Shown: in pieces, positions 27,289-42,270 of the stretch
Layout of the letters: every line of letters starts with the position of its first letter
Numbering within the stretch: the stretch's first letter is position 1
Origin: Gammaproteobacteria bacterium
GTDB lineage: Bacteria; Pseudomonadota; Gammaproteobacteria; Natronospirales; REEB76
Assembly: GCA_028870845.1 (NCBI GenBank)
Contig: JAGWOR010000009.1
Coordinates: forward strand, 1 to 60,153
DNA length: 60,153 bases
Reading direction: 5' to 3'
Translations under genes and position numbers: made by a program
The notes under the pieces: generated by a model
The model's input: only the letters and a program-made list of their open reading frames with translations
The model's database searches: none
What the model was told of the DNA's origin: nothing

Positions 27289-28001
27289 GGCGGTGTATCC
27301 GCGGAATAATCCAAAATGGCCTGCGCCATCTTCAAGTCTCCAGGACGCGTGATTTTAATGTTGTCGGCCCGACCCTCCACCAGGCGCACCCGATGCCCGG
27401 CATTTTGCACGGCGGAAGCCTCGTCTCTTGGATTCTCTCCGCGGCGAATGGCGGCCTCCAAGGCGTCCACCAGCAATCCAAACCTGAACATCTGTGGTGT
27501 AAATGCACGCCACAGGTGGCCGGTAACCGGAATCGAATTGGTTTCTGAGCTTGTCTCCATGGATATAAGTGCATCCACCAAGGGTGTTGCAAGAATACCG
27601 CCAATTTCATCCTGGTCCAGGGCTTCCAACAGATGCTTCAGATCAGCACTGCGCAGGCACGGGCGCACCGCATCATGCACCAGCACCCAATCATGCCGCA
27701 TTAACTCGGTTTCCAGGGAATGCAGAATATTCAAAACGGATTGGGCGCGTTGTTCACCACCCTTGACGGTACGGACGGCTTTCCCGCCAATATGGGGTGA
27801 GATGAATTTCCAGTGGGTGTCAGCATCCGCGATTGCCACGCTGATACCGGCGATGCGCGGCTCCGACAGGAACACATTCAGCGCATGCTCGATAACCGTT
27901 TTACCGGCCAATGGCAGGTATTGCTTGGGAACGGAGCCGCCCATGCGGGCGCCCGAGCCTGCCGCAGGAATAACCGCCCAATGGCGCAGCGCCGTCCGCA
28001 T
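27285..28001 (-). CDS. ispD: 2-C-methyl-D-erythritol 4-phosphate cytidylyltransferase
   Basis: Third MEP enzyme, adding CMP to methylerythritol phosphate. The 238-residue protein has the nucleotidyltransferase loop [20 protein letters not shown] (about 11-30), [10 protein letters not shown] and [10 protein letters not shown]-type sequence. The ATG at 28001 (MRTALRHW) lies 4 bp after the ftsB stop; a frame to 28040 lies inside ftsB and is not used. Other MEP/isoprenoid genes here are ispF, dxr and uppS. Confidence 0.96.
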   Translation of the reverse strand: MRTALRHWAVIPAAGSGARMGGSVPKQYLPLAGKTVIEHALNVFLSEPRIAGISVAIADADTHWKFISPHIGGKAVRTVKGGEQRAQSVLNILHSLETELMRHDWVLVHDAVRPCLRSADLKHLLEALDQDEIGGILATPLVDALISMETSSETNSIPVTGHLWRAFTPQMFRFGLLVDALEAAIRRGENPRDEASAVQNAGHRVRLVEGRADNIKITRPGDLKMAQAILDYSADTPP

Positions 28002-28005
28002 AGCA

Positions 28006-28323
28006 TTACTGTTTTGGTGGCGCGGCGGGTTCGCGCACAATCTGATAGAAAGTCTCGCCTTTTTTGATCATGCCGAGATCGGTGCGCGCCTGTTCCTCAA
28101 CGGCTGCCTGGCCCTGCTTGAGATCCTGGACTTGCGCAGTGAGCGCCTGATTGCGTTTCATAAGTTCGATGTTTTCAGCCTTTTGTTCACTCACCTGCCT
28201 TTGAAGCCGCCAGGCGTCAGACAGGTCGCCTTCCCCAAACCATAATTCATATTGCAGAATCACCAGTAACAGCGCCAGGACCAACGGCAACAGGAATTTC
28301 AATTGCTTGCCTTGTACGCGCAT
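28006..28323 (-). CDS. ftsB: Cell division protein FtsB
   Basis: Bitopic divisome protein that joins FtsL and FtsQ. At 105 residues it has a short basic cytoplasmic end, one transmembrane helix (about 10-26), then a coiled coil (about 40-78) rich in Glu, Gln and Leu. This leads to LGMIKKGETFYQIV, the conserved end of the family. It lies between eno and ispD, as in many gammaproteobacteria. Confidence 0.93.
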   Translation of the reverse strand: MRVQGKQLKFLLPLVLALLLVILQYELWFGEGDLSDAWRLQRQVSEQKAENIELMKRNQALTAQVQDLKQGQAAVEEQARTDLGMIKKGETFYQIVREPAAPPKQ

Positions 28324-28325
28324 GT

Positions 28326-32245
<3,920 letters not shown>

Positions 32246-32252
32246 TTACCAC

Positions 32253-33590
32253 CTACATCAGAAGCGGGTGCGGCTCCCAGTGAATGCGAAAACCCGGTTC
32301 GTCGTTAACCGCGGCATATGGTGCGCACACGAAGAGTCCCGCCACCGCCACCAACCGGTCGGAATCATATATAAGGGGAATCCGCCCCCGCATCCAGGGA
32401 ACCACTTTGAATTCCTGCAGCCATTTCTTGAGGGGGCGATGGTGGGCGCGGCCGGCTGGTTTACAGATTTCCCCGCCCACTCGGAACCGCAGCTGAAAAC
32501 CCTGCTGAGGGATGTCCGCCCGCAACCGCTGCCCTTCACTGCTCGACACCAGAAGAATGCTGCCCAGGCCGGCCCCGAGGTTTACCGGCTGTTCCTGGCG
32601 CAGATTCAGTTCCCCGCTGGGAACCGGAGGCAGAGGCTGTAAGGCATACAGGCAACCCCGGTAGCGCCGGACCTCGGCACCCGCCCATGCGACACAAGGG
32701 TTACGGGGCGCACGCGCCAACAGCACCTCGCGGAGGATCTGCTCAAGCTTGTGGCTTGGCGGCAGCGGCAGCTGCTGGTGCGCAAGCCAATGGCGCAGCA
32801 GATTTTTGGCGCGAATGGGGCTGAGTTCACGCACCGCGGCGACTGCCAGGCCCGGGCCTTGACCAGCCCTGGATGATGCCAAATCCTGATTTGCCAGTTC
32901 CGCCAGCAACTCCAGGGTTTCGCTGCAGTGTGCTGCGCTGCGCGATATGGTTGCAGGAGCCGAAGGCCAGCGCTGCAGCATCTCGGGGATCACATGAGTC
33001 CGGAGGTAGTTGCGGTCAAAACGGGTGTCTGAGTTGCTCGGATCTTCCAGCCAGGACACTTTTTCCAGATCGGCCCAAGCTTTGATTTCCGCCCGGGTAA
33101 AACTCAGCAGCGGTCGCGCCACCTTCCCGGCATTGAATGCCGCGATTACCGGCATGGCCGCCAAGCCACGCGGACCTGCGCCACGCAGCGCCTGAAGCAG
33201 AAAAGTTTCCATTTGGTCGTTCAGGTGGTGGGCCAGGAGCAATATGTCATCTTCGTTTACTATTTCTCTAAAGGCTTTGTAACGCTGTTGGCGCGCGATG
33301 GCTTCCAGGCTGTGACCTTTCACCGCTACAACTTTCACGCTCTTGCAATCAAGTGGTATATGCAGCGCATCGCAGACGCGCTGACAATGCAGCTGCCAGG
33401 AGTCCGCCGCGGGATTGATGTGGTGGTTCACATGCACGGCGCACAACCGGCCGGACAGGGCCTCCCGTTGCTGCGACAGAGCCAGTAGCAGCGCTGTGGA
33501 ATCGAGGCCACCACTGTAAGCCACCCAATAGCAACGCGCGGCCGGAAGACCGCGCATTACGAGCATTAATTTGTCCGGATCAAAACCCAC
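32253..33590 (-). CDS. tilS: tRNA(Ile)-lysidine synthase
   Basis: Converts C34 of tRNA-Ile(CAU) to lysidine so it reads AUA. The 445-residue protein has the PP-loop SGGLDST (about 23-29), the HVNHHI segment and SLEAIARQQRYKAF, and the smaller C-terminal domains expected of the proteobacterial form. The GTG at 33590 (MGFDPDKLMLVM) gives the family-like start; an ATG-started frame reaches back into accA and looks unlikely. It starts 22 bp after accA. Confidence 0.92.
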   Translation of the reverse strand: MGFDPDKLMLVMRGLPAARCYWVAYSGGLDSTALLLALSQQREALSGRLCAVHVNHHINPAADSWQLHCQRVCDALHIPLDCKSVKVVAVKGHSLEAIARQQRYKAFREIVNEDDILLLAHHLNDQMETFLLQALRGAGPRGLAAMPVIAAFNAGKVARPLLSFTRAEIKAWADLEKVSWLEDPSNSDTRFDRNYLRTHVIPEMLQRWPSAPATISRSAAHCSETLELLAELANQDLASSRAGQGPGLAVAAVRELSPIRAKNLLRHWLAHQQLPLPPSHKLEQILREVLLARAPRNPCVAWAGAEVRRYRGCLYALQPLPPVPSGELNLRQEQPVNLGAGLGSILLVSSSEGQRLRADIPQQGFQLRFRVGGEICKPAGRAHHRPLKKWLQEFKVVPWMRGRIPLIYDSDRLVAVAGLFVCAPYAAVNDEPGFRIHWEPHPLLM

Positions 33591-33612
33591 GCGTTTGGTA
33601 CAGAGTCCAGGT

Positions 33613-34569
33613 TCACTCCTTGAAACTCCCATAAGATGTAAAGCGTTTGTAACGCGCTTCCAGCACTTCGTCCATGGAGGCATGTTCCAGGCGGCTGAGG
33701 GCATCTACGATTGAATCTTTGAGCGTCGCCGCCATCGCGTCAGGATCGCGATGGGCGCCACCCAGAGGCTCTTTAAGCACGCTATCGATCAGTCCAAGAC
33801 TCTTCAATCTGTCGGCCGTGATACCCATGGCTTCTGCAGCTTCACTGGCTTTATCGGCGCTTTTCCACAGTATGGAAGCGCAGCCTTCGGGTGAAATGAC
33901 AGAATAAATGCTGTACTGGAGCATAATGACCCGGTCGCCAACACCAATGGCCAATGCGCCTCCGGATCCGCCTTCACCGATGATGGCGCTGATAATGGGA
34001 GACCGGAGCATGGACATTTCGAACAGGTTTCGTGCGATGGCTTCGCTTTGCCCGCGTTCTTCTGCGCCCACGCCAGGGTAAGCCCCAGGTGTATCGATCA
34101 GCGTGATCACCGGCAAGCGAAACCGTTCAGCGAGTTTCATGATGCGCAATGCCTTGCGGTAGCCTTCAGGCCGTGGCATGCCGAAATTCCGCCGAACTTT
34201 TTCCTTGGTGTCCCGGCCTTTTTGCTCGCCAATGATGGCCAGCGGCCGGCCATTGAGACGTGCAATTCCAGAAATGATCGCCGGGTCATCACCGAAAGTC
34301 CGATCCCCGTGAAGCTCCTCGAAATCAGTGAAAAGCTTCTGAATATAGTCCATTGCGTAGGGGCGCATTGGATGGCGCGCCAGCTGCGCCACCTGCCATG
34401 CACTCAGACTGGAAAATATGGTTTCAGTAAGTGTGCGGCTCTTTGCCTGTAAGCGTTCGATTTCATCGGTAATACTGACGGCTGATTCATCGCCTACAAA
34501 GCGCAGTTCCTCGATCTTGGCTTCGAGTTCGGCAATCGGCTGTTCAAAGTCGAGAAAATTAAGATTCAT
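33613..34569 (-). CDS. accA: Acetyl-CoA carboxylase carboxyltransferase subunit alpha
   Basis: Transfers the carboxyl group from biotin to acetyl-CoA to make malonyl-CoA; works with AccD. The 318-residue protein has the start [20 protein letters not shown], then [20 protein letters not shown] and [15 protein letters not shown], the oxyanion-loop motifs of the subunit. Its SD-like AAGGAG at the 3' end may serve tilS. AccD is not in the window. Confidence 0.97.
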   Translation of the reverse strand: MNLNFLDFEQPIAELEAKIEELRFVGDESAVSITDEIERLQAKSRTLTETIFSSLSAWQVAQLARHPMRPYAMDYIQKLFTDFEELHGDRTFGDDPAIISGIARLNGRPLAIIGEQKGRDTKEKVRRNFGMPRPEGYRKALRIMKLAERFRLPVITLIDTPGAYPGVGAEERGQSEAIARNLFEMSMLRSPIISAIIGEGGSGGALAIGVGDRVIMLQYSIYSVISPEGCASILWKSADKASEAAEAMGITADRLKSLGLIDSVLKEPLGGAHRDPDAMAATLKDSIVDALSRLEHASMDEVLEARYKRFTSYGSFKE

Positions 34570-34633
34570 GTATCTTAAAGGATGTCCGCGAAGTGGTAGA
34601 CGTTACCGGCTGGAGACTGATGGTACAAGCCCC

Positions 34634-37600
34634 TCAGGCACCAGCTGCCCCCCTGGCAGCATCTAGCGGCCGGGCCCCGTAATGCAAAGCGAAGTTACCG
34701 CTGCCCAGCCAGGATTCAAGGCTGCGTGTGAGCATTATGCTAGGGTGCACCCGCCAGGCTTCCCCCAGGCACATGGGGACACTGGCGGAGTTCCCGCGGT
34801 ACTTTACCCATACATTGCAGTGGCCACCCACATGCGGCTTTAGCAACGCCTTGAGGCGGCTGGCAAAATCCCCGGGGGCCTGATCCGGCCATTCGATATC
34901 CAGGCGGCGTACATAACGTTCACGCAGCTCATCGATTCCATACATGTGCTTTACGGTCATGCGCCAGCCGCCAATGAACTCGTCATATGACAAACGGCCT
35001 TCTACAACCACCACATTGTCTTTGACAGCCAGGTTGCGAAATCGTGTGTACATGTCCTCAAATAAGGTAACCTCCAGGCGTCCGCTGCGGTCATCAAGCG
35101 TCAGATTTACCCGCCCGCCGCGTTTGCGCATATCGACAATCAAACCTGCCGCGATGGCGCTGCGTGAGGCCGTCATGGCGCCAAATCCGCGATCAGAAAA
35201 ATTATCCGGTAGCGATGCATCAGACAGCTCGCCTAATGGAGCACTTACGACATGCCGCAGGTCGTCGGCGAAGCCGGCGATAGGATGTCCGGATAGAAAC
35301 AATCCGAGAGTATCACGTTCGCCGCGCAGGCGTTCGGATTCATCCCAGTCTTGCAACTGGGGCCCAGGCTGTATTTTTTGAGGTTGAGCAACTTTCACTC
35401 CATGCAGGCCGAACATATCATTCTGTCCTGCTGCTTTGGCACGCGCACTCTGGTCCGCACGTGCCAGTGCTTCGGGCAACTGAGCCATAAGTGTTGCGCG
35501 ATTAACTCCCAACGAATCCAGCGTTCCTGAACGTATCAGAGCTTCAATTACACGGCGATTGGCTTTTTGCACATCGATTCGCCGGCAAAATTCTTCGATT
35601 GAGCTAAAAGCACCATGCCGCTGCCGTTCTTCAAGTACGCCTTCAATGGCCGCCAATCCTACACCCTTGATGGCGCCGAGTCCGTAACGGATACTGCCAT
35701 CGTCCGCCATTTCAAACCTGTAATTGGAATGATTGATATCCGGCGGCAATATTTTCAGCTCCATGGCCCGACATTCATCGATCAGCGTCACGATCTTGTC
35801 AGTGTGATCCATGTCTGAAGTTAGCACAGAAGCCATGAATGCAGCCGGGTAATGCGCCTTGAGCCAAGCAGTCTGGTAGGAAATCAGCGCGTAAGCGGCG
35901 GAATGGGATTTGTTGAACCCATAACCCGCGAACTTTTCCATTAGATCGAAAATCTGGTCGGCTTTACCACCTGTAAGCCCATTTCTGGCTGCACCCTCAC
36001 GGAATATCGCACGGTGCTTGGCCATCTCTTCGGGTTTTTTCTTGCCCATCGCCCGGCGTAACAGGTCGGCTCCACCGAGCGTGTAACCGCCGATAATTTG
36101 CGCCATCTGCATGACCTGTTCTTGGTACACCATGATGCCGTAAGTTTCTTTCAGGATCGGTTCCACGCGTTGGTCAGGATATTTTGCTGTCTCGCGTCCG
36201 CGTTTACGCGCCACGAAAATTGGAATCAGCTCCATAGGGCCGGGCCGGTAAAGCGCACCCAATGCAATAAGATCCTCAAAGCAATCCGGCTGGGCCTCCT
36301 TAAGCAGACGCCGCATGCCGCTCGACTCAAATTGGAATACTGCGACTGTGCGCGAGTGTTTAAAAATACGCGTATAGGTCTCGGGATCGTCTAGTGGCAG
36401 CGCCGCCATATCCAGTAATGCTTCGCCAGCCGTGCTGCGGCGTGCATTGATCGCCTTTACCGCCCAATTGATGATAGTCAGTGTGCGTAAACCCAAAAAA
36501 TCGAACTTCACAAGACCCAGTGCTTCGACGTCATCCTTGTCAAATTGCGTGACTTGATGAACGCCTCCCTGCTCGCAATAAAGTGGCATGAAATCCGTAA
36601 GTGGTGACGGTGCGATTACCACGCCGCCCGCGTGTTTGCCTGCATTACGGGCCAGCCCTTCCAGGGAGAGTGCCAAATCGATTAGTTGATGAACTTCGTC
36701 ATCACCCTCGTACAGGTTACGCAGTTCAGACTCGCTTTGCAGCGCTTTATTCAATGTCATGCCGAGTTCAAATGGAATCAACTTAGCGATTCGATCCACA
36801 TAGCCGTACGGATGACCCAATACCCTTCCCACATCACGCACTACGGCACGCGCTGCCATGCTGCCGTAGGTGATGATCTGGGAAACGCGATCCCTACCGT
36901 AGCGGTCAGCCACATAATCGATGACTCGATCACGGCCCTCCATGCAGAAATCCACGTCAAAATCCGGCATCGACACTCGTTCCGGATTCAGAAACCGTTC
37001 AAACAGCAGATTGTATTTCAGCGGATCAAGATCTGTGATCTCGAGGGCATACGCAACCAGCGAGCCCGCACCGGAGCCGCGCCCCGGGCCGACCGGGACA
37101 TCGTGCTGTTTTGCCCAGCGGATAAAGTCTGCCACGATTAGGAAGTACCCAGCGAATCCCATGTTGACGATGACGTTAAGCTCCGCAACAAGTCGCTCAC
37201 GATATGCAGCTGCCCGATTACTCTGGCTTTGGTCAGTGGATATGTCCCCGCTGACAAGCCGATTCTCTAATCCAGACTGAGCTTGGCTTCTCAGGTAACT
37301 CTCGGCACTTTGGCCCTCGGGTAGGGTGTACGCCGGCAGGTAATTTTCACCCAAACGCAGATCGAAATTGCAGCGCTTGGCGATCTCCACGCTGTTTTCC
37401 AATGCTTCAGGTAAATCAGAGAACAACTGCAGCATTTCCTGCTGACTGCGCAAATATTGTTGCTGGCTGTAGGTTCGTGGACGGCGAGGATCATTCAGCA
37501 CATGTCCAGATTGAATGCATACACGTGCTTCGTGGGCATCAAAATCACTTTTCTTGATAAACCGGACGTCATTGGTCGCAACCAGTGGTACGCCTGTTTC

Positions 37601-38164
37601 CGAGGCCAGCAATACCGCGGCTTTTAGATATTCCTCTTCATCTTCCCTTCCGGTTCGCTGTAATTCCAGATAAAACCGTGCAGAAAACATAGCCAGCCAT
37701 TCATGCAGAATCAGCCTTGCATGATCAGTACGGCCCGATAAAAGTGCACGGCCTATATCTCCCCCACGGCCTCCAGATAATGCGATCAAACCCTGTGTGT
37801 GGCCGTTCAGCCAACGCTTATCCAGCAAGGGTATTCCCCGGTGCTGGCCTTCGACGTAGCAACGCGTTATAAGCACCGACAGGTTTTTGTATCCAGTCTT
37901 GTCGCAACACAGTAACGTGAGATTTGTTGTTGCATTGCCCTCTGCATCATGCACGAGCATGTCGGCCCCGATAATCGGTTTAATCCCATATGCCTGTGCG
38001 GCATTGTAAAATTTAACCAAAGCGAACAAATTTGACTGATCGGTCAGGGCGACTGCCGGCATTCGCATTGCTTCAAGTTCTTGCATAAGCTCTGGCACAC
38101 GTATAACACTGTCATTTAGTGAATACTCGGTATGCAGTCGCAAGTGTATGAAGGTTGGCTGCAT
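34634..38164 (-). CDS. dnaE: DNA polymerase III alpha subunit
   Basis: Replicative polymerase catalytic subunit. The 1176-residue protein (E. coli 1160) has an N-terminal PHP domain (FIHLRLHTEYSLNDS), the polymerase core with MPDFDVDFCMEGRDRVIDYV (two catalytic Asp) and VKFDFLGLRTLT (third Asp), the FAGYGFNKSHSAAYA fingers, and an OB domain near VEGRLSYDEFIGGWR. It begins 13 bp after rnhB and is followed by accA, the E. coli order. Confidence 0.97.
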   Translation of the reverse strand: MQPTFIHLRLHTEYSLNDSVIRVPELMQELEAMRMPAVALTDQSNLFALVKFYNAAQAYGIKPIIGADMLVHDAEGNATTNLTLLCCDKTGYKNLSVLITRCYVEGQHRGIPLLDKRWLNGHTQGLIALSGGRGGDIGRALLSGRTDHARLILHEWLAMFSARFYLELQRTGREDEEEYLKAAVLLASETGVPLVATNDVRFIKKSDFDAHEARVCIQSGHVLNDPRRPRTYSQQQYLRSQQEMLQLFSDLPEALENSVEIAKRCNFDLRLGENYLPAYTLPEGQSAESYLRSQAQSGLENRLVSGDISTDQSQSNRAAAYRERLVAELNVIVNMGFAGYFLIVADFIRWAKQHDVPVGPGRGSGAGSLVAYALEITDLDPLKYNLLFERFLNPERVSMPDFDVDFCMEGRDRVIDYVADRYGRDRVSQIITYGSMAARAVVRDVGRVLGHPYGYVDRIAKLIPFELGMTLNKALQSESELRNLYEGDDEVHQLIDLALSLEGLARNAGKHAGGVVIAPSPLTDFMPLYCEQGGVHQVTQFDKDDVEALGLVKFDFLGLRTLTIINWAVKAINARRSTAGEALLDMAALPLDDPETYTRIFKHSRTVAVFQFESSGMRRLLKEAQPDCFEDLIALGALYRPGPMELIPIFVARKRGRETAKYPDQRVEPILKETYGIMVYQEQVMQMAQIIGGYTLGGADLLRRAMGKKKPEEMAKHRAIFREGAARNGLTGGKADQIFDLMEKFAGYGFNKSHSAAYALISYQTAWLKAHYPAAFMASVLTSDMDHTDKIVTLIDECRAMELKILPPDINHSNYRFEMADDGSIRYGLGAIKGVGLAAIEGVLEERQRHGAFSSIEEFCRRIDVQKANRRVIEALIRSGTLDSLGVNRATLMAQLPEALARADQSARAKAAGQNDMFGLHGVKVAQPQKIQPGPQLQDWDESERLRGERDTLGLFLSGHPIAGFADDLRHVVSAPLGELSDASLPDNFSDRGFGAMTASRSAIAAGLIVDMRKRGGRVNLTLDDRSGRLEVTLFEDMYTRFRNLAVKDNVVVVEGRLSYDEFIGGWRMTVKHMYGIDELRERYVRRLDIEWPDQAPGDFASRLKALLKPHVGGHCNVWVKYRGNSASVPMCLGEAWRVHPSIMLTRSLESWLGSGNFALHYGARPLDAARGAAGA

Positions 38165-38177
38165 TATTCAGATGCCT

Positions 38178-38765
38178 TCATGGTTGAAGGCTGCGTATTG
38201 GCGCAAATGAGCGTCTGTGGATTGGACAAGCACCATGCTTCTTTAAAGCCGCAAGATGCAGCGCCGTGCCATAACCCTTGTGTGTTGCAAATCCATAGTC
38301 AGGATAAATCTTATCGAAACGTGACATTGCGGCATCACGCTCTACTTTGGCAAGAATCGAGGCAGCGCATATATCCGGTATGATGTTATCACCATGCACT
38401 ATAGCTTCCGTTTCACATTCGAGGACCGGACAACGATTGCCATCCACCAGTACTTTTATGGGTCGAATCGACAGCGCTAATATCGCGCGTTTCATGGCCA
38501 ATAATGCTGCCTGTAGAATATTGATACGGTCGATTTCCAGGTGATCCGCCCAGCCAACGGCCCATGCAAGCGCATGGCTGCGAATTTCCCCAGCCAACTG
38601 TTCCCGTCGTCGCGGCGTCAACATCTTGGAATCCTTAAGCCCGGCAATCCTGTATGCTGGCTCCAAAACCACTGCTGCAGCTGTCACCGGACCGGCCAGC
38701 GGACCACGTCCCGCCTCATCGACACCTGCAATGATTATGTTGGGTATTCCCCTAATTTGAACCAT
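38178..38765 (-). CDS. rnhB: Ribonuclease HII
   Basis: Cleaves RNA in RNA-DNA hybrids and removes single ribonucleotides. The 195-residue protein has the catalytic start [20 protein letters not shown] (Asp, Glu), VLVDGNRCP, and [13 protein letters not shown] with downstream [11 protein letters not shown], matching the RNase HII family. It lies between lpxB and dnaE in the usual order. Confidence 0.97.
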   Translation of the reverse strand: MVQIRGIPNIIIAGVDEAGRGPLAGPVTAAAVVLEPAYRIAGLKDSKMLTPRRREQLAGEIRSHALAWAVGWADHLEIDRINILQAALLAMKRAILALSIRPIKVLVDGNRCPVLECETEAIVHGDNIIPDICAASILAKVERDAAMSRFDKIYPDYGFATHKGYGTALHLAALKKHGACPIHRRSFAPIRSLQP

Positions 38766-38800
38766 GGCACACGCAGTTCCCTGATCCGAGCTTGGACATT

Positions 38801-39961
38801 TTAACCTGCCTGGGACATGTTGCTGGTGAGCAAGTTCAATACCGCTTCTGCTGCACGCTCATTTGCATCCATGCGCAGCATGGTGTTGAGGGAAGCGAAT
38901 CGCGCTAATTGTTCATTCCGGTTGTGCTCGTCTTCCAGCAGTTTAAACAGCGCCGGACCCATCTCGTGTGGTAATGCACGATATTGCAGGAATTCCGCAA
39001 CAACTTCGCTGTTGGCCAGCAAATTAGGCAATGACACATGCTTGATGCGCAACAACCGCAGGCCTTTGACCATGGCGTATGTACTTGCCGTTACCCGGTA
39101 AGCCACGACCATAGGGCACCGACACAACATAGCTTCCAGCGTAGCCGTACCCGATGCAATCAGTGCCACATCCACGGCACCCAAGACCTCACGCGCATGA
39201 CCTTCCACCACGTGAACCGGCAGGTCGGGCTTTAAGGTGCGTATCTGCTGTTTAATGACGTTGCTTAAGGCCGGGGTTGCTGCCGGCACCACAAATGCAA
39301 GCTCGGGCAGCTTCGCCAAAAGCCATTGCGCGGTATCCAGGAACAATGGGCCCAAGCGCTCCACTTCTGTGCGGCGACTTCCGGGAAGCAGGCCCACAAG
39401 CCGGCCTTGCACAGGCAGATGCAGCGATTTGCGCAGCGCCACCCGATCCAGCTTGTCGGGAATTCGGTCGGCCAAGGGATGGCCCACATACCTGGCTGTA
39501 AATCCGTGCTTTTCGTACAGCGCTGTTTCAAACGGGAACAATGTCAGCACCAGGTTTGCCGCTTTCCCGATTTTAAAAACACGGTGAGAGCGCCAGGCCC
39601 ATATTGATGGGCTTACATAATGCACTGTGTAGATGCCCGCACTGTGCAATCGTGCTTCCAAGCCGATATTGAAATCCGGAGAATCGATGCCAATGAATAC
39701 GTCAGGTCGATATTTAAGGAAATATGCGCCCAGCCTGCGCCGGAGGCGGAATAATTTAGGCAAGTGCGTAAGTACTTCGGTAAGACCCATTACAGCGAGT
39801 TCTTCCGAATGGGCCAATGGCTTGCAGCCGGCGGCAATCATCTCCGGGCCCGCGATGCCTTCGAATTGGGCATCCGGGCGTAACTTCCGGATGGCATTAA
39901 TAAGCCCAGCCCCCAGGTAATCGCCGGAGCTTTCACCTGCAACAATACCTATACGCAGCAT
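38801..39961 (-). CDS. lpxB: Lipid-A-disaccharide synthase
   Basis: Glycosyltransferase (GT19) that joins UDP-diacylglucosamine and lipid X. The 386-residue protein has the N-terminal [44 protein letters not shown] and, in the C-terminal domain, [16 protein letters not shown] and [14 protein letters not shown]. It follows lpxA by 36 bp. Confidence 0.97.
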   Translation of the reverse strand: MLRIGIVAGESSGDYLGAGLINAIRKLRPDAQFEGIAGPEMIAAGCKPLAHSEELAVMGLTEVLTHLPKLFRLRRRLGAYFLKYRPDVFIGIDSPDFNIGLEARLHSAGIYTVHYVSPSIWAWRSHRVFKIGKAANLVLTLFPFETALYEKHGFTARYVGHPLADRIPDKLDRVALRKSLHLPVQGRLVGLLPGSRRTEVERLGPLFLDTAQWLLAKLPELAFVVPAATPALSNVIKQQIRTLKPDLPVHVVEGHAREVLGAVDVALIASGTATLEAMLCRCPMVVAYRVTASTYAMVKGLRLLRIKHVSLPNLLANSEVVAEFLQYRALPHEMGPALFKLLEDEHNRNEQLARFASLNTMLRMDANERAAEAVLNLLTSNMSQAG

Positions 39962-39997
39962 CGTAAATTACTGGTGTATGCCATGAGGCGGGATTTA

Positions 39998-40768
39998 TCA
40001 GCGCGTTATGCCGCGCTGGCTGGATTTAATAAAATTCACCATGCGCACCACTTCCGGTTGGGTTGATGATATTGCTTCCAGTTTTACCAGCGCTTCATCC
40101 AATCTCAATTCGGAGCGGTAAACCAGGCGATAGGCATTCTTGATGTTTCGGATCTGTTCGGCAGTGAAATCACGACGCTGCAATCCCTCGGAATTAATAC
40201 CGCGCGGTTCTGCCGGCGAGCCGGCAGCCATAACGTAAGGCGGTACATCGCGGGTTATATCTACATTCATGCCGGTAAAGCTATGGGCGCCAATCCGGCA
40301 AAATTGATGGACCTTGGTGAATCCGCCGAGCACCGCCCATTCCTCGATTGATACGTGACCCGCGAGAGTTGTGTTGTTGGCGAGAATAACGTTATCGGCC
40401 AATGAACAATCATGGGCGATATGCACATATGCCATGATCCAGTTGCCGTTTCCAATCACGGTCCTGCCCTTGTCCTGGGATGTACCGCGATTAATGGTTA
40501 CGAATTCGAATATCGTGTTATGGTCGCCGATCTCCAGCCATGTTGCCTCGCCCGTGTATTTCTTGTCCTGGGGTATTCCACCCAGTGATGCAAACTGGAA
40601 AATCCGGTTGTTTCTGCCAATACGGGTAGGCCCTTGAATGACGACATGCGGTCCAATCCATGTACCGGATCCGATTTCTACATCGGGGCCGATGACAGAG
40701 AAAGGGCCTACTGAAACGTCTGCTGACAGACGTGCGGAGGAATCAACTGACGCGCGAGAATCTATCAA
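39998..40768 (-). CDS. lpxA: UDP-N-acetylglucosamine acyltransferase
   Basis: First acyl transfer of lipid A synthesis. The 256-residue left-handed beta-helix protein has many hexapeptide repeats, [19 protein letters not shown]-like coils, and the catalytic His in [38 protein letters not shown] is also conserved. It overlaps fabZ by 4 bp, joining lipid A and fatty acid elongation genes. Confidence 0.97.
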   Translation of the reverse strand: MIDSRASVDSSARLSADVSVGPFSVIGPDVEIGSGTWIGPHVVIQGPTRIGRNNRIFQFASLGGIPQDKKYTGEATWLEIGDHNTIFEFVTINRGTSQDKGRTVIGNGNWIMAYVHIAHDCSLADNVILANNTTLAGHVSIEEWAVLGGFTKVHQFCRIGAHSFTGMNVDITRDVPPYVMAAGSPAEPRGINSEGLQRRDFTAEQIRNIKNAYRLVYRSELRLDEALVKLEAISSTQPEVVRMVNFIKSSQRGITR

Positions 40769-41223
40769 TCGTCAAACTTCCGTGAAGCACACATGAGTTC
40801 AGCTTCGGCAACCAGCTGGCGCTCAACTTCCGCATGCGCCTTGTATTTCCAGATCCCGCGTTTATTCCAGAGATGTTCCACTTTGAGCATCAGCTGATCA
40901 CCCGGTTCCACTGTTTTCTTAAAGCGTGCTTTATCAATGCCCACGAAGTAATACAACGTATTTTTGTCCGGAGAATAACCGAGTGTCGCAAATGTCAGCA
41001 GGCCCGTGGCCTGGGCCAAAGCCTCCAATATCAGCACGCCCGGCATAACCGCTCTTTGAGGAAAATGCCCAGGAAAAAACGGTTCATTGATGGTTACATT
41101 TTTTACAGCGGTCAGTGATGCGCCAGGCTTGCATTCGAGCACGCGGTCAACCAGCAGGAATGGATAACGATGCGGCAGTTGCCTTATGATCGCATGGATA
41201 TCCAGAAATGGTGCGCTTGTCAT
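40765..41223 (-). CDS. fabZ: 3-hydroxyacyl-[ACP] dehydratase FabZ
   Basis: Removes water from beta-hydroxyacyl-ACP in fatty acid elongation. The 152-residue hot-dog protein has [13 protein letters not shown] and the catalytic motif [20 protein letters not shown] with its His and Glu. The ATG at 41223 is chosen with AAGGA 10 nt upstream; a TTG at 41229 is possible. It shares hydroxyacyl-ACP substrate with lpxD and lpxA on either side. Confidence 0.96.
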   Translation of the reverse strand: MTSAPFLDIHAIIRQLPHRYPFLLVDRVLECKPGASLTAVKNVTINEPFFPGHFPQRAVMPGVLILEALAQATGLLTFATLGYSPDKNTLYYFVGIDKARFKKTVEPGDQLMLKVEHLWNKRGIWKYKAHAEVERQLVAEAELMCASRKFDD

Positions 41224-41229
41224 AAGCAA

Positions 41230-42246
41230 TCAATCCTTCATTTTCTTTTCAATTGTAATGATTCTGCGTGCCAGTTCATCAAGCTGCCGCAAGCGTGTCA
41301 TGTTTTTGCGCCAGCGGCTAGAGGTATCCATCGGCATGCTGCCTGAATATACCCCTGGTTCGTTAATGGAATGGCTCACCACAGTCATGCCTGTAATTGT
41401 TACATCATCACAGATTTCCAAATGTCCAGTAACCCCAGCTGAGCCTCCCAGCATGCAGCGCTTACCTATACGAGAACTGCCGGATATTCCCGAACAGCCG
41501 GCGATGATTGTGTGTTCACCTATATAGGCGTTATGGCCGATTTGTATCTGGTTGTCTAATTTAACTCCGTGGTCGATAACCGTATCTTCGAGGGCCCCGC
41601 GATCAATAGTAGTATTCGCACCGATCTCAACATCGTCCTTAATTGTTACCGAACCTAGCTGTGGCACTTTGGTCCATGTCTCACCATCGCGTGCGAAGCC
41701 AAATCCATCAGCTCCAATTACAACACCAGGATGAATAATGGCCCGCTTGCCCACACGCACGCCATGGCAAAGAGTTATGCTGGCGATCAAGCGGCAGTTT
41801 TCTCCAACTTGAACGTCGCGCTGGAGCACGCAGTTCGGGCCAATGAATGTACACTCACCGACGCTCACACCCTCTTCCAGGATTGCGCCAGGGCCAATCC
41901 AGGCTGTCGCAGACACCTTGACAGATTCATGTACCACGGCACTTGCATGCACGCCTGCCGGCATAGGAGGTGCAGGAACAAGAACATCAGCTACCTTTGC
42001 ATATAGCAGATAAGGATTTGGCGAGATCAGCGCGGCTACCGGACAGGCATCAGCATCTGGCGGCGCCAGTATGACTGCAGAAGCGCTTGTTTCGGCAAGA
42101 TAACGTCGATAGTGCGGATTGGAAAGAAAACTTATGGCACCATTACGCGCATGCTGAAGCGTTGCCACCTCATGTATCAGGGTGTTGCCGTCGCCACGCA
42201 ACCGGCCCCCACATAATTCAGCCAGTTTTGCCAGCGTGTAGGACAC
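41230..42246 (-). CDS. lpxD: UDP-3-O-(3-hydroxyacyl)glucosamine N-acyltransferase
   Basis: Third lipid A step. The 338-residue protein has an N-terminal uridine-binding domain (LAELCGGRLRGDGN and ISFLSNPHYRRYL), a central hexapeptide beta-helix with the acyltransferase His in DNQIQIGHNAYIGEHTII, and a C-terminal helix. It follows skp by 24 bp, and fabZ begins 6 bp after it. Confidence 0.97.
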   Translation of the reverse strand: MSYTLAKLAELCGGRLRGDGNTLIHEVATLQHARNGAISFLSNPHYRRYLAETSASAVILAPPDADACPVAALISPNPYLLYAKVADVLVPAPPMPAGVHASAVVHESVKVSATAWIGPGAILEEGVSVGECTFIGPNCVLQRDVQVGENCRLIASITLCHGVRVGKRAIIHPGVVIGADGFGFARDGETWTKVPQLGSVTIKDDVEIGANTTIDRGALEDTVIDHGVKLDNQIQIGHNAYIGEHTIIAGCSGISGSSRIGKRCMLGGSAGVTGHLEICDDVTITGMTVVSHSINEPGVYSGSMPMDTSSRWRKNMTRLRQLDELARRIITIEKKMKD

Positions 42247-42270
42247 GGATGAACCCTCTTAAACTAAATA

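Noticed and set aside
27316-28245. A 309-codon plus-strand open frame opposite ispD and ftsB
   Set aside because: It is a shadow of the minus-strand genes, with no recognisable motif. The opposite strand holds clear IspD and FtsB sequence.
33591-33704. N-terminal extension of tilS into accA
   Set aside because: Family-like sequence begins at the GTG at 33590; the added residues come from another frame of accA.
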